Assembly (NCBI GenBank): GCA_049724395.1
Contig: JAUGWO010000128.1
Location: forward strand, 62,001-126,000
Source of the DNA: Spongospora subterranea f. sp. subterranea
Taxonomy: Eukaryota; Endomyxa: Phytomyxea; Phytomyxea; Plasmodiophorida
Length of the DNA: 64,000 nucleotides
Direction: 5' to 3'
Positions 21,183 through 33,052 of the stretch are shown here, in pieces; the stretch's first letter is position 1, and each line of letters begins with the position of its first letter. Made by a program: the position numbers and the translations under genes. The notes below the pieces were generated by a model, which saw nothing but the letters and a program-made list of their open reading frames with translations, made no database searches and was not told the origin of the DNA.

Positions 21183-22179
21183 ATGGCAACTGCCCCAGAC
21201 TCGCCCCCTATTTCAACCGATCGTGTCCCAACCCGTCGCCGACCATCATTGGGATCCCGATTGCGCTCTAGCATGGCCACTGTATTTGAGAACACATCGC
21301 CAGGCGCCGCTCCACCTCCATCTTCTTCTGCACATGATAATGTCCCAAAATCAGCTCGCTCCTCCATCGTCGATGAGAACGATTCGGTGATTGCCGATGG
21401 CCGCGTATTGAAGGCCAGACCATTACGAAACCCATGTCGCCCACCGATCAACCCCGACAGATTAGAGCCAGAGCTACACGTATTCGGGGAGATCAGCTCG
21501 TTCGACGGCGGACCTGAGCAATGCGTTCGCTGCGTTCAAAGTCGGGAGCGGCGATGGATGGGAGAATGTCGGAGATCACGATGGTGGTGAAGGGCAAACC
21601 CAAGTAATGTCCTGCGCCCTTGATCGAATCTCGTACAAAACGGTGCTGTTAACACGGTTGTCAGGTTGATTATTCGAGCGATGGTCATTGTGTGTGGAAT
21701 CACCCTATCGACTGTCATTGGTTCACGAACTCGGTCCAGAGATGGCCCAGAATATACGTTCAGGTTTACTCGATGGACGAATACGGTGGTATCAGACATG
21801 GTATGGTGTTGACGTGTTGTATTCCCCCGGCAATAGGGGGCTGTAAATAACTGGTGAAATCAGAGGGGTATTCGTTGTGCACACTACCAACATGTCCAGG
21901 ATATCACGAGATTATCTGTAGTGTTTGGAGACCGATCGGAACTGCACATGAGGAGATATCAGGTCCGGCGATAGTCGATATCGTCAACTGGCACTGACAT
22001 CGGTGTGAGATACAGGTTATTTCTTGGGGTTAAACCCATCTTTGACAACGACAAATGTTCTGTATGAGACCGCCAGAGACGAACGATGTAAACTATCAAC
22101 ACGATCGATCGGATCTGTCACATTTCGGGTTGACATCATCATGAGGAATTTCGATTTTCATCACGTTGATTGGCAGTGA
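21183..22179 (+). CDS. B9D2: B9D2-like ciliary transition-zone protein; one apparent frameshift
   Basis: B9 proteins form a module of the ciliary transition zone with MKS1 and B9D1. After an unusual Pro/Ser-rich extension of about 100 residues from ATG 21183, the B9 domain opens with PELHVFGEI. It continues AFAAFKVGSGDGWENVG and EGQTQ|VD (split by a 61-nt intron at 21604-21664), then VWNHPIDCHWFTNSVQRWPR and IYVQVYSMDEYGG. A later exon gives VWRPIGTAHEE (about 21932-21965). The last exon ends MRNFDFHHVDWQ with stop at 22177-22179, matching the conserved LRNFD end of B9D2. EGQTQVD and the RNFD ending favour B9D2 over B9D1. Between GEI and AFAAFK the frame changes near 21508-21512 with no room for an intron. 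This is an extra G in sequencing, or a true break. Confidence 0.87.
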
Positions 22180-22620
22180 CCAATTTCGCCCCCACCAATC
22201 TGATCACAACCTTGCCACATGGTCAAAAAACAAGTAGAATACAGTATCAGATAATATGCGAATAGCGTTGACCAAGTCAAATCAAACGGCAATGATAACA
22301 TACGGTGAATGTCGAAGCCAGAGTCTTCTCGATGCCAATATCGCCTCGACGAGTTCAACTGAGTTATGATCCCCGCTCCAACTACACTGAACCGACGTCG
22401 ATAAGTAGCATACACAAACAGTGTCGACATTGCCGTCGTGCAACTGAGACGCCGTTGGACAAGCACACGGGCGGTTCTAACGATTTGAAAACATCAGCTG
22501 AGCAGGGATTTCGGAAAATTTTGATGGGAAATTCAGTCCAAATCACATTCGGAATTCGTTTGAAATAAGTGCAAGAAACTGCGAGAACCCAGTTAAAAAA
22601 TACGGCCCGCTTTTTGATTC
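22180..22620. other. Convergent 3' interval between B9D2 and the MFS gene
   Basis: No coding sequence recognised. Both neighbours end into this interval, so it should contain two 3' UTRs. Confidence 0.5.
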
Positions 22621-25128
22621 CTAGTCTAGCCCACGTTCGCTTAAATCCTTGATGATTTTGCTCGGAACAGCTAAAAAATTGGCGTTATTTGATTTTATAA
22701 ATATATTTAACAAAATAGCTTCCGCCAGCAAATTCTGCAGCGGCAATGAGAAATACGATTGAATATCCGATATTGTAACTCGGCGCCATTTGTTGTAACC
22801 AATCAAGAAGGCGGCCGACCTATCGCTTTGGATAAGAATCAATCTTTCAAAGAGAACAGGGACAAGTACCAATGGCATAACCAAATTCGGCAGTACGAGG
22901 GCGATGCCCCATACTGCCATATCCTTAGCAAATTCAGCATTGTCCTCTAGTAGGTCTGAGACACAAATAACGATGTCAATTATTACAGTTATGCGCAGAA
23001 ACGAGTTAAACAGCCCTTGGCGATAAAACATCTACCATTGAATGCAAAAGATGTAGAAAAACGAAAATCGATTAAGAATGAGCCATTGACGTTGGTGGTC
23101 CAAAAGTACAAGCACAAAGTCGCGACTCAAATTATCTTTCTTGGAAACAGCATTAACATTCATTGCCTCTCATCCTAGGTAGGCCACTGGGTAAAACACC
23201 AGATTCCAAAACAATCAAAAAAAGAGATACAAAAAAATTACGATGAAACACGTGACAGTGTAAAACTAAATCTCAGAAAATACCTGTAACAAGTGCCCAG
23301 TCAACAGCAGTGAAAGCGCCATATCCCAAACCGAATAAGCCCCCGACAAACAATGAACCAGAATAAGACCTCGTAATGGTGAGCATCAGGCACGATATTG
23401 CCATTACGGCCCCGCTCCAATAAACGATGATCTTTCGGCGACCGCCGAGTCGGTCAGATATATAACCAGAAAGTGAAGACGATAAAAGCGCCCCGAACAG
23501 CATCGGAATAAACATGATTGATACAGCTTCGGCAGGAGTAGTGGCAACTTCGTTTCCCAAAAAAGTATAAGGGCGACCCACAGCGTCACCGATGAAAAAC
23601 GAAAGAAATTCTTCCACTGTACTAATGCCAACTATGATTGCAGCAACACAATGAGAATCAATAAAATAAACGGGAAACACTCATCGTCGTTGGAATGAAA
23701 CAAGACAGATAAACTGGTGATTCCGAATTGTGCAAACTTGTGCAATGTTGGCTCATAAATTACTCTGTGTGAGAAACCTTGTCAAGAAGAGCAGCAGAAA
23801 ATCGTGCTTGTAAAGGGGTTTTATCACCGACAGGAGCCCAGAAAAATATCCACCTTTCTTTACTTCTATGTACGGAGACGGTTTATACGGAAACTCTACT
23901 ATTTTCCAGACTGTATACCACATCGACAATGCATGACAGACGTTCAGCAATGCCAGCGTTGTAAATGTGCCCAGAGAGGTGATAAAAAACGTAACAAATC
24001 CGCCAAGAAGGTATCCTAGCATTGACATGCCCCCTAACCAACTCGAGGCGATCCCTAAAATTTCGAAAATTAAAACCGTGCAAAAGATTACCATAAAAAA
24101 GCTAAATACTAAGAATAAAGGTTTAGAATACTGAGAAAGGATGCTAGAAATATAGATAACATGTTCGTAAACTACGTGATTCTATTACAAACCTCTTTGC
24201 GAGGCAGGTACAAGGTCTGGAACGAGAGCGCTGTAGGGCGCAATGATCATGTTGTTGCTTATGGATAACACCAAGAACATGCTAGTATAGACAGGCATGG
24301 GAGGGTTGCATCCCATTACAATCAGAGCAAACGATCCTATGACGCCGCCGAGAATCATAAACGGACGTCTACGACCCTAATACCATGATGAGAAGATAAC
24401 AGATAACAGTACTTGACACAGTGGAACCAGAAACATGAAAAGATAATATGAATAACTGAACACATCGCAATTTTTCAAGGCAGCGTAAAAATTGACATTA
24501 CGAGAGAATGTTGACATCGATCGGATAAAGATCCGAAGAGAGGTAAACAAAAAAGGGAGACGATAGAGCCTAGCATGAGCAAAGAACTCATGTTGGAACC
24601 TGTGAAGCGATATTAGAGACAATGCGATAAACAATGTCTAAATGATCTCCCAGAGTAACAATTGAAAATTTGAGCGTAGCCAAAAAATGACAAAATCAAT
24701 AAAATAAATCACGAAATAATACAGCTTAAGCACCAGAGGCAAACAGCAACAAAAGAGCACAAATCCTCTACCAATATGAAGAACGATAACGGAACTCGCT
24801 GCAGAGAAACAAAGTGAATCGCACCTTTGCTTTCAGACCCTGCAATCTCAACAATCTGTTTGGGAATGATGATCACAAGTAGGGGCATCCATAGCATCGC
24901 CCACCCGAGCCAATATGCCGACAGCGCGAACAATTGCTGTGGCCTAAGCGGAATCATCGAATGATATCGGGAAAGAACCGACTCCTCGTCTGAATTCACG
25001 CCGACCTCCTCCAGCAGATGCGCAATGTCATCGCTAATATCAGAGTGGTCATCAGACATCCTCCGCCGAACGGCGGAAGGCGAAACCTCAGGCGAGTGTT
25101 TCGATTGAACGGCGTTCATAAAAAACAA
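22621..25128 (-). CDS. Major facilitator superfamily transporter (SLC45/GPH-like topology)
   Basis: A 12-helix secondary transporter. The N-terminus (ATG 25128, or an inner Met near 25077) is an acidic cytosolic stretch (SDDHSDISDDIAHLLEEVG), then helix 1 (LSAYWLGWAMLWMPLLVII). Around 24380-24210 the loop 2-3 motif GRRRPFMILGG and the region ending ALVPDLVPASQRG are readable on the minus strand; both are typical of this MFS branch. Exons at 24094-23753 and 23680-23273 supply middle helices and the second-half motif SDRLGGRRKIIVYWSG. The last exons (23031-22621) contain DNAEFAKDMAVWGIALVLP, as in helices 11-12 of related proteins, and a short cytosolic tail ending at 22621. Substrate unknown; sugars are carried by some relatives. 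Several short introns, boundaries approximate. Confidence 0.82.
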
Positions 25129-26349
25129 ATGGCGATTTTCCGCTTTACAGAGGTCCCTTTGTAGAGTGTCCTCCCCAGTCGGGGGTGCTGTAACAACCCC
25201 TTAAAGACTACTGTGTACTGTGTACTGTACACATCCTGTCAGTCGTTGAGAGCGCAGAACATTGACGGCACGTGGAGCAGCAGTGAAAACTGCGCGCAAC
25301 TTACCGCGCGTAGCCGGCTGTATGCGTTCACTCTAGTGTACTGTTTCAGGAGACTCGGTCAACGCAGGAACACCACATGGAGCAGTGCCATGCATTCATG
25401 CGGGGCCAGTACGGCTCCGTGCTCACACAGCGAAACGAAATTCGCGAATTATTGATTTTTTGACAGTAGCGATTGATGATTGGTTCTCACAACATGTAGT
25501 TGATAATGTGAAGAGGTTCGCGGGGCGAATCAGAGGGTTTCGCCCGATCATGGAACTGCGCTTTTTCCAATCACAGCTTGTAGCCATCTTTCTGTGCTTC
25601 TCGATTGGGAGGGCACCGAATCTGCTCATATCAGCCTGACAGAGCCAGACTTAACCTATCCAATATATATTCTGACATTGTTACAGATTTTCCGTTTTTG
25701 TGTAGGAGCCTCAGTAAATCGCAATAGTGGTTAGATTCACATTTCCTTCCCGCCTCAACATTTTCCGAAAATGAGCTGACTCTGTCGGTCGGAGAGCAAT
25801 ACGGTCTTGTTGAATGATCAAACAGTTCCCCCGAGTTTTCTTCAGAAAGTTGTGTTTGATATCAGTTTTCAGGTTTGTTTGGCCTGCGACAGTGTCGGAT
25901 CACTATTTTCTTTATTTCTGGATACTGCATGTGCCATTGCCGAACTGTTATCGCCACATAATCGGTCACAGTCCCTATCTCCAGTTTCCCATGCTGCTTG
26001 TGCATATCTGACAGTGATATTTGGGCATGGATATGATCGCTTTCGAACCTCAAATGCTTCTTTTCTTCCATTCTTTATCGTGGTCCGGTTTCCTACCTGT
26101 TGCACACAATCCCATCTACAGTATAGCGGTAATCTCGTCTTCAACAACAATTGCGTTTGACCCCCCCCCCCCTTTGAGCTTTTTCCGGATCGGACTAATT
26201 TCATCGGAAGATCATTTTGACATCGGGTCGCCTTGTCGAGAACCCATTTACTCCAGATGAGTTCCTCACCGTGTTATCCAAACCCCTTCCAGATCAAAGG
26301 TTAAAATGACTCCCCACTCCGTTCGTGGTTTCATTGACCCCGGCTTCAG
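25129..26349. other. Divergent interval between the MFS gene and HAAO
   Basis: Probably holds both promoters and the unidentified first exon of HAAO. Frames at 25807-26160 and 26021-26260 plus are open but unrecognised. A 13-base poly-C run lies at about 26161-26173. Confidence 0.4.
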
Positions 26350-28065
26350 ATTGGATTGAGCGCCATTTGGATGGATTATGTCCACCTGTTGGGAATAAGC
26401 TCATGTTTGGTCATGGAACCGAGGTTTGTCGAGGTCGATCTTATGCCGTTCTTTGCTAAACCTATATTTTTCTTCTATTCAGTTGCAGGTTATGATCGTT
26501 CGTGGTCCCAATGATCGATCTGATTTTCACGTCGAAATGGGGGAAGGTCTCTCTCACTCACACCCATATTTTATCAGGATTATCCTCAACTATTACTTTC
26601 GAACCCCAAATCACGATATTCTTTACTACATTTGGAACTGTTCAAATTAATATTCATCGACGTAGTCGATTGTTACCCGATCTGACGCGGTTGATTTCCG
26701 AATACAGAATGGTTCTACCAATGGAAGGGAGATATGGTCTTGAAAGTGTTGATTGAGAATCGTGTTTTCAAATCGATCATCATTCGGGAAGGAGAGACCT
26801 TCCTATTGCCGGTCAAAATGCCACATTCTCCCCAACGAATGCCTGCCTCATTTGGTATTTCCTTCGTTATCCACGGGTCAAGATCGACTTCGGTTGCTCA
26901 CTCGCGTCTAGGAATTGTTATTGAGCGGCAGCGCCAAGATAATGAGCTGGATTATCTTCGATGGTATTGTGGGGCTTGTGAAGCTCTTATATATCAGGAC
27001 CAGCTACATTGCACAGATCTACAGACACAGCTGAAACCCGTTATAAACAGGTCCAAACAACTCAAACCGTTATAAACAAGTTTCACGCTTTCTAATGCAA
27101 AATTGTTGCTGTTCCTTTTTGTTAATCCCAAACGGGCATTATTCAATTTTGTTTGAGCACCGCAAGGGATTTCCTTTTAGTATCAGTTTACATGGTTCCT
27201 GACCCTTGTGGATGTCGAACGACTTTTTCAACAAGAATACACCCTCTCGTCATTTGCGCTGCCACGTTGCTTTGCGATCGTCATCATTGCCGCAATTCGC
27301 TCGTTTCCATTCTGACCAATTTGTAGTAGATTTCTCGCCCTTCCTGAAAATCGCCGTTGTCGTTCATGTCATTGCCTGAATGTCTCGCCGAAGCCGGTTT
27401 CGGTATTACCTGGGTCCGATCCTGACGCCCTCATCCCTTGGCCTTATTCGGAATCGTATCCGCTCCCATTCAATCTCCTGGCCAGGATCGACGCACTGGG
27501 TAAATTAGGGCCCGGTCGTTATCCAATATTTGGGAATAATTGCCAGGTATTGTGTTATCCGAACAATTTCCGTGTCAAATGGCGCTGAATTTCGTGAAAA
27601 AGTTCCAAGTAATCGCTTATATTGGAATGAGTACTGGAGTCAAATGGAGAACTACAAATGAAGGTTTGATCAGCTGTTTTTGCAATTGGTCAATTGGTTA
27701 TCGGCCGTTTTTCTGGAGTCGGTTTTACGTCCACAAATTTTCTGAAATTGTTTTTTGTCGACGACGATTCGCTTTACCTGATCCGTCTTCTGAGCCTGTT
27801 TCGGTTCCAGTTTGGTATCTGCAGTTTCGCGGTTCGGTCTCGTTCGACATTGAGCCAGGAGGACGAGGCTACATCGTTTGCGATGGGATCATGGGCGCCG
27901 CTAGAGATGTGATCAAAAGCACTGCTAGCGATGGGATCACGAGTGTCACAATCCGGGAAGGGGAGACCTTTATCATGCCTCCAGGCTCAGAATTTACAGA
28001 GCGTCGGTCAGCCGGCTCCGCTGGTAAAAAGCCACACACTCACGAAAAAATACGCCGATAACGGT
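26350..28065 (+). CDS. HAAO: 3-hydroxyanthranilate 3,4-dioxygenase (kynurenine pathway)
   Basis: Converts 3-hydroxyanthranilate to the quinolinate precursor for NAD synthesis; a cytosolic iron cupin. The first recognisable exon (to 26423) reads WIERHLDGLCPPVGNKLMFG; any upstream exon with the start is not identified. After an intron (26424-26482) comes LQVMIVRGPNDRSDFHVE. After an intron of about 161 nt (26547-26707) comes EWFYQWKGDMVLKVLIENR, then REGETFLLPVKMPHSPQR. A further intron (26855-26911) precedes GIVIERQRQDNELDYLRWYC and the region ending near 27075. The iron ligands His (DFH), Glu (assembled across an intron) and His (PHSP) are all present. From about 27430 to 28060 a second, degenerate cupin follows (LLARIDALGKLGPGRYPIFG, VSFDIEPGGRGYIVC, REGETFIMPPGSEF), as in animal-type enzymes. 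The 3' end is approximate. Confidence 0.9.
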
Positions 28066-28839
28066 TTCCGTTTGCTTTTTCAATTGACTTTCTGGTTTGA
28101 CATTGCGATTGCGGGTGCTGCTGTTGTTTCCGTTATATTTCTGGTCTGAATCTGTGAGTTAGGAATAATGGTGGAATCAAGCCCGTCCATTGACATGATC
28201 TCATCCATTAGAGATTGACCAATTGTCCACAACAAATACACTCAATGATTGACCCTTCATAGTCTATTCAGCGAACGGGTCCGGTTATTGTTGATCTTTA
28301 TTGACGTTGGTGGAGGATGGTCCCAGTCCGAGATGTCATTGCTTCAATCCGCTTTGAAACGGTCCAGGTTAAGGCGCTGTTGGAAAGGGGCAGTCTTGGA
28401 ATCGTTGACTGTCGCTTTAAACGACGCCATGACACACACACACAAAACAAGAACACTGTGATAACCGATCACCGGCTTGAAATCTTTAAAAGTACGCTCT
28501 TCCAGCTGTACAAATTTTCGTTTGTTGCTCTTAAACTGTTTGTTGGAAAACCGCGGCAAATTGAACTTCACGCCTGAGGTCATCCGATGGACGTCGTTAT
28601 GGCGCCGGTTCGCTGAAACCGCAAATCAATCAGTGATAGCAATATATTCTTTGTTTGTTGCCATAAAATATCGTGGGAATTGGGAAAAAATCCCTTGGCG
28701 ACTGTGCATTTCTTTCGTTCCGCCGCCTCCGGGATCGGCAGAACTTCATGGTCTAGAGAGGCTGGGCTGTGGACAACCAAGCGAAGGATTGAATTCAAGA
28801 ACATGACGTCGACATATTTAGGTTTGTATTTTTCAAATG
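28066..28839. other. Convergent 3' interval; no gene recognised
   Basis: Lies between the HAAO 3' end and the stop of the RGS protein. Short frames on both strands have no motif. A CA microsatellite occurs near 28434-28444. A minus-strand frame reaching 28580 runs on from the RGS exon in a different frame and is probably 3' UTR. Confidence 0.4.
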
Positions 28840-30492
28840 TCACAACGGAAGAATCGTTCCGCGTCTCGGTTCCTGATAGAAAAGCTGAAACACTTTCCTC
28901 TCGTCCCGTGCCGCCAAGAACGTGGTGAACACAGGATTGTTGGTCTCGGCGAATCGGCCCAGCGAGTTCACTTCCATCAGGCCCAGAATTTCGTTGGCCG
29001 TCTCGGCGAACAGATCCCGCTGGATGTCGCCTTCCCTCAGACAATTCAGGAACCGTTCGTTGCGGAATCTGCCGATGCGTTCCGAGTCGAGATTCACTTC
29101 CAGCGGCGCCGTCTGGCTCAGATATCGCTGATAGATTAGGTTGGCGGCGTGTTTTGAGTCGATCTCTGTAAATCGGTTCGAGAATTGCAGAGCATCGCGC
29201 CAGAATAATAGGTTCTCGATAGCGCATTCTTTCTCCAAATGTTGCTCAAATGCGGCGAATCCCTCAGGAATTCTCAGAAACTGAACAACAGAATATCAAC
29301 GTCAGTTGAAAAGGAAAACATCACAACATGGTCAAATTTAATTTGTTCTTTTGCGATGTTGTAAAGGTTTCGTTGTTTGCCGAAAATATGAATGAAATAC
29401 CTGTTCTAAGAGCGATCGCCGGGTATTGTGCTGTCGGATGGGTTTCCGTCTTCGGGCCTGAATGATTGGAATGATCCCGACGACAACGAGGCAATAATCA
29501 CCCAGCGCGACATTGATGATAGCGGGAGCGCCCCATAAGATCGCCTCCTGCCACCAGAGCTGCATCACGGTGAAGAGGAAGATCCCGATCGAGCACGCCG
29601 TCACCACCTTCCTGTTGAGCACCTTGATCCCGAACGCGTCCACCACGATTCGCAGTCGGTACGACAGGGCGACAAACATGAGCATGAGCGGGATATTGGC
29701 CATCGAATCGATCATCTGTAGAAGGGCGAACCCGTTCGTATCCTGATCGGCAAACACCTTCGGCTTCGCGTGTTGTCAACAGCGACGGATGATAATAGAC
29801 AAATATGATCTGAGACACACAACCCGAATGAGCGATAGTTTCATCCCTCATCTTCCATCATCGACAATGGAGTGTTCCGGAAGTCGAGTTCGACATGTCG
29901 TCGGTAACGTGATGGCGTTCAATTGTGTTTCTGCTCAAGATCATGGCAATATGACGGTATCACAATGCCAAAATACGAACACAAATCGGTCATTAAGTTA
30001 CATGAAACATCGTTCGCGATGAAGTGAAATCAAATATCGTGTACGATCAAGAAACTGTTCATACCTGAAAAGTCAACTGAATCAGGAGAACAGAACCGAT
30101 CCAGACGACAGCGAATCTGGGGCTGAGCACAACGTCGTGCCAATGGGCACGCCTGATATTCTCTTGGCGGAGGGCCATCTTCTGGGCGTTCATCCGTTCG
30201 AAGGCGACGAACAGGGAGAACATGAAGACGAGAAAGGTCTCGATACAGGCGGACAGCAGAATACTGGCAGCGATTTCCTCGATAGCGGCCGATACATATG
30301 GGGTAAACCTCCCCATTGAATTAGCTGCTCGACGTTAAACGCCAACATGACCGTACAGAAGAACGCCAGCAGACGCGGGCGCCGACACTGAATTGGATCC
30401 CGATCGGAATAGTGGCGATAGGTGAACGGGACCGCTATCAACGGGGTGTGCAGAAGCAAGGCGATGGTGGCCATCACCTCACGAGTGTTCAT
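28840..30492 (-). CDS. Multi-pass membrane protein with a C-terminal RGS domain
   Basis: The architecture resembles 7TM-RGS proteins of plants and many protists, in which an RGS domain accelerates GTP hydrolysis by G-alpha. ATG 30492 opens with a membrane helix (MATIALLLHTPLIAVPFTYR) and a second (LAFFCTVMLAFNVEQLIQWG). An exon at about 30290-30062 adds two helices, including CIETFLVFMFSLFVAFERMN and FAVVWIGSVLLIQLTF. An exon at about 29757-29400 adds LMLMFVALSYRLRIVV, ACSIGIFLFTVMQLWW and DYCLVVVGIIPII. The RGS domain starts at about 29280 (FLRIPEGFAAFEQHLEKECA, then IENLLFWRDALQFSNRF) and ends near 28840. The conserved Glu-Asn-Leu-Phe-Trp core is present. The first exon junction near 30305 needs a frame change I could not resolve. 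The stop at 28840 is the simplest choice. Confidence 0.85.
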
Positions 30493-31091
30493 CTTATCTG
30501 GAAGGCCTGATGGGGCGACGTAGTTTCAGGTTCATGGACCAATTTCCACACGTCGCAGTAAAACCGTGAGGGGGATCTTTGTACTGAAAATATCTCATCT
30601 GTCCACGAACCGGGAATCGGCCACGAATTGATCATCTCAAATGTCCACCCCCATTTTTTACACTCATCGTCGTCACCCTCAATCGTCCAGAACGATCCGT
30701 CCATCGTTATTCCCGCTACGCCAATCACAGCATATCATAGCCACCGCCGGCGATATCCCCCAATTGTGTCAGATCGCGATCCAGCGCGTCACCCTAACGC
30801 CCTCATGGAAGCTCTCACGATGAGGAATCACCGAGGACCACAATAACACGATATATTCGACCAAGGATTCATGGCAGAGAACTCAACAAACACAGTCGAA
30901 CGCCATCGGCCCATAACTGAACTGTGAAAGTGAGACACTTGCCGACGCCAATGGTCGGGGTTTTGGCGACATTCCCAGATAGTATCAACTAATGATGATG
31001 GCGTTCTGTTGATAGTTCACCTATTTGATGATCTGACTAATTCTGGTCAATAACATAGATATATTGGAGAGTACTGTGAGAAACCACCCGA
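30493..31091. other. Interval between two minus-strand genes
   Basis: Holds the 5' region of the RGS protein gene and the 3' region of the acidic-protein gene. A minus-strand frame at 30728-30489 (containing DGSFWTIEGDDDECKKWGW) is open and protein-like but is out of frame with the next ATG. It might be an upstream exon or a small separate gene; unproven. Confidence 0.4.
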
Positions 31092-32459
31092 TTATGGGTT
31101 TCGCCTTCGTTGTGCATATACCTCGGCGAGCCCATCGATTTTGGTCTTGGACGCGCGCAGTCGTGCAATGCTGCCGGGCGTTGACCAACGCTGATCGGCG
31201 GCGTCCAGGCCCAGCACCTTCAACCTCACTTTGTTCATGATCCTGGAACTGATCGTGGATGCGTGTTCCCTTCCGAATCGCAGTCGTAAATGGGACCAAA
31301 CCACGTCGTCGACATACTCTTTACACTCTATGAAGAATGGCGATGGCACATCTGATCGGTCCTGGTCCGAACTTTTTCCAGTTGGAGGAACCGGACTCGA
31401 TTGCGACTTTTGTAAATCGTCACTCCTCTCACAGACTATCGTTGGCGCTTCTTGTTCCTGGGTCGCTTCCCGAGATGGATTATCGCTCTCGTTCACACTT
31501 TGATCGACATTTTCTTCCATCACCGAACCGCGATCGTGGTGTGCTTCCTCGTCACCATTAAGGGACGCGTCCGCACCCACTTCTGCTGCGACCTGATTGT
31601 CACCGACATCAACCCCTTCATCGTTGACCGGGCGCAATATCGCGCCCTGATCGACCCTCGATTTGACTTCGTTGACCGGGTTTGGGTTGTGTTGTTGTCG
31701 ATCATCATCATCGTCATCATCAGAGCCAAATAGATTATATGGTAATTCCATACCCAGAATACACGGGTTCTTTTTGGGTGCAGAATTGAGCGATTCGATC
31801 ATCGGTTCGCTAATCAATAATGGGGTTGGCTCAACAACCTCGACGGGTTTCCTAAACGGACAAGCAATGAAATCGGCGAGATTCGTAGCCGATTTCAGCG
31901 CATGAATGAGGTTGACCCACGATCCAATATAAGTCGCCGGGGCCCTCGACTCCATGTAGATGGATGACTCCATTGCTAGGATCGGCTCAGAGAGGTGATG
32001 GGTGATGATGGCGCCAGGGAAGGCGCCATCACAGGCACCTGTGAACCGGTTCACCCACGTCTGCCGGGTCTTACGAGGGATACGGGACCGGTCAGTCGGC
32101 TTGAACGGGATCTGCAGCGAGATGCGATCTGGTCGGACGGCTGTGGTAATGTCGACAGGTGGAGCGATTGAGACAGTTTTATCGGGACCCTGAGACAAAA
32201 GGAACTCGCAGAACTGATTCTCCTCAACTCGTCGCGCTTTTTTAGTCAAAATTTCCTGTTCTCGTTGCTCGGATGCTGTAATACGTTAGAGAGGGGTACC
32301 CGTTTTGTATTATGCCAAATTACCGAGTCGCTTACGGCTAGCATCGTTTTTCCGTTGTGTGGCTGGATCTATAGCTCCATCACCAAATACAACAGCTTCG
32401 AATAGCTCATCAACCGCCTGCCTGATATCGATGCGGGCATTGGATGCGGACGGCTGCAT
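31092..32459 (-). CDS. Unrecognised acidic protein, two exons
   Basis: Exon 1 begins at ATG 32459 (MQPSASNARIDIRQAVDEL, then FEAVVFGDGAIDPATQRK) and ends at RKRL. An intron of about 52 nt (GTAATTTGG...TATTACAG) joins ASEQREQEILTKKARRVEE in frame. The protein then has a conserved-looking stretch (FKPTDRSRIPRKTRQTWVNR), an Asp run (GSDDDDDDDRQQ), a long acidic Ser/Glu/Asp-rich disordered region, and a basic helical C-terminus (ISSRIMNKVRLKVLGLDAAD) ending at 31092. Length about 430 residues. Alternating helical and disordered parts suggest a nuclear or scaffold protein, but I recognise no family. Confidence 0.65.
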
Positions 32460-33052
32460 GATCAGCCCGAGTCCCAGTCAATCATGGCAAAACGGGCACT
32501 TGTCCCTAGTCGGCAAACGGCCGGTAACAGAACACGCCCAATTGTACACTATACTGTACAATGAGAGTGTACACTCGCTTTGGAGAAGTCAACGAGACCA
32601 TCTGAGAAGGCAATAGCCGACAATCAACAGACCGCGAATATTGTCATCGTCTCTGAACAGTTGCTGGTAGAAAGGACAGAAACCCTTACTAATTACCAGC
32701 GGCGTGTAATAATGCCCAGTATTTATTCAAATGAGTGACGCAGGTGGTTCAATACCAGTCAGCAAGCCGTTATGTCGCCATTTGCGCACCGCTTGTCCTG
32801 TTGATAGTGATACTGGTTCCATTCACATTAAACGTAACCGTTTTCGACAACCGACAATGACATGAACTGTAAAATAAAGCGATTGTGGAATCGAAAGAAG
32901 CTTGTTCAACTTCTTGTAATGGTGTGTGAAACGTCTCTTCGTTATCATGGCCCTGATTGACGCAGTATGTCGCGAATTTCCTTATCTTCACCACTACAAA
33001 TACATAAAAATTGAACACATCAAACAGATAAAGAATACTGTTAAAAAAGCAG
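32460..33052. other. Intergenic; no gene recognised
   Basis: No convincing coding sequence. It contains the 5' flank of the acidic-protein gene, with the direct word GTACACTATACTGTAC/AGAGTGTACACT near 32534-32570. Confidence 0.4.

Noticed and set aside
21065-21451. Minus-strand 128-codon frame over the B9D2 N-terminus
   Set aside because: Antisense of the Pro/Ser-rich extension; no motif, and B9D2 evidence fixes the plus strand.
26161-26173. Poly-C run as a possible regulatory tract
   Set aside because: A homopolymer of this kind is not informative and its length is prone to sequencing error.
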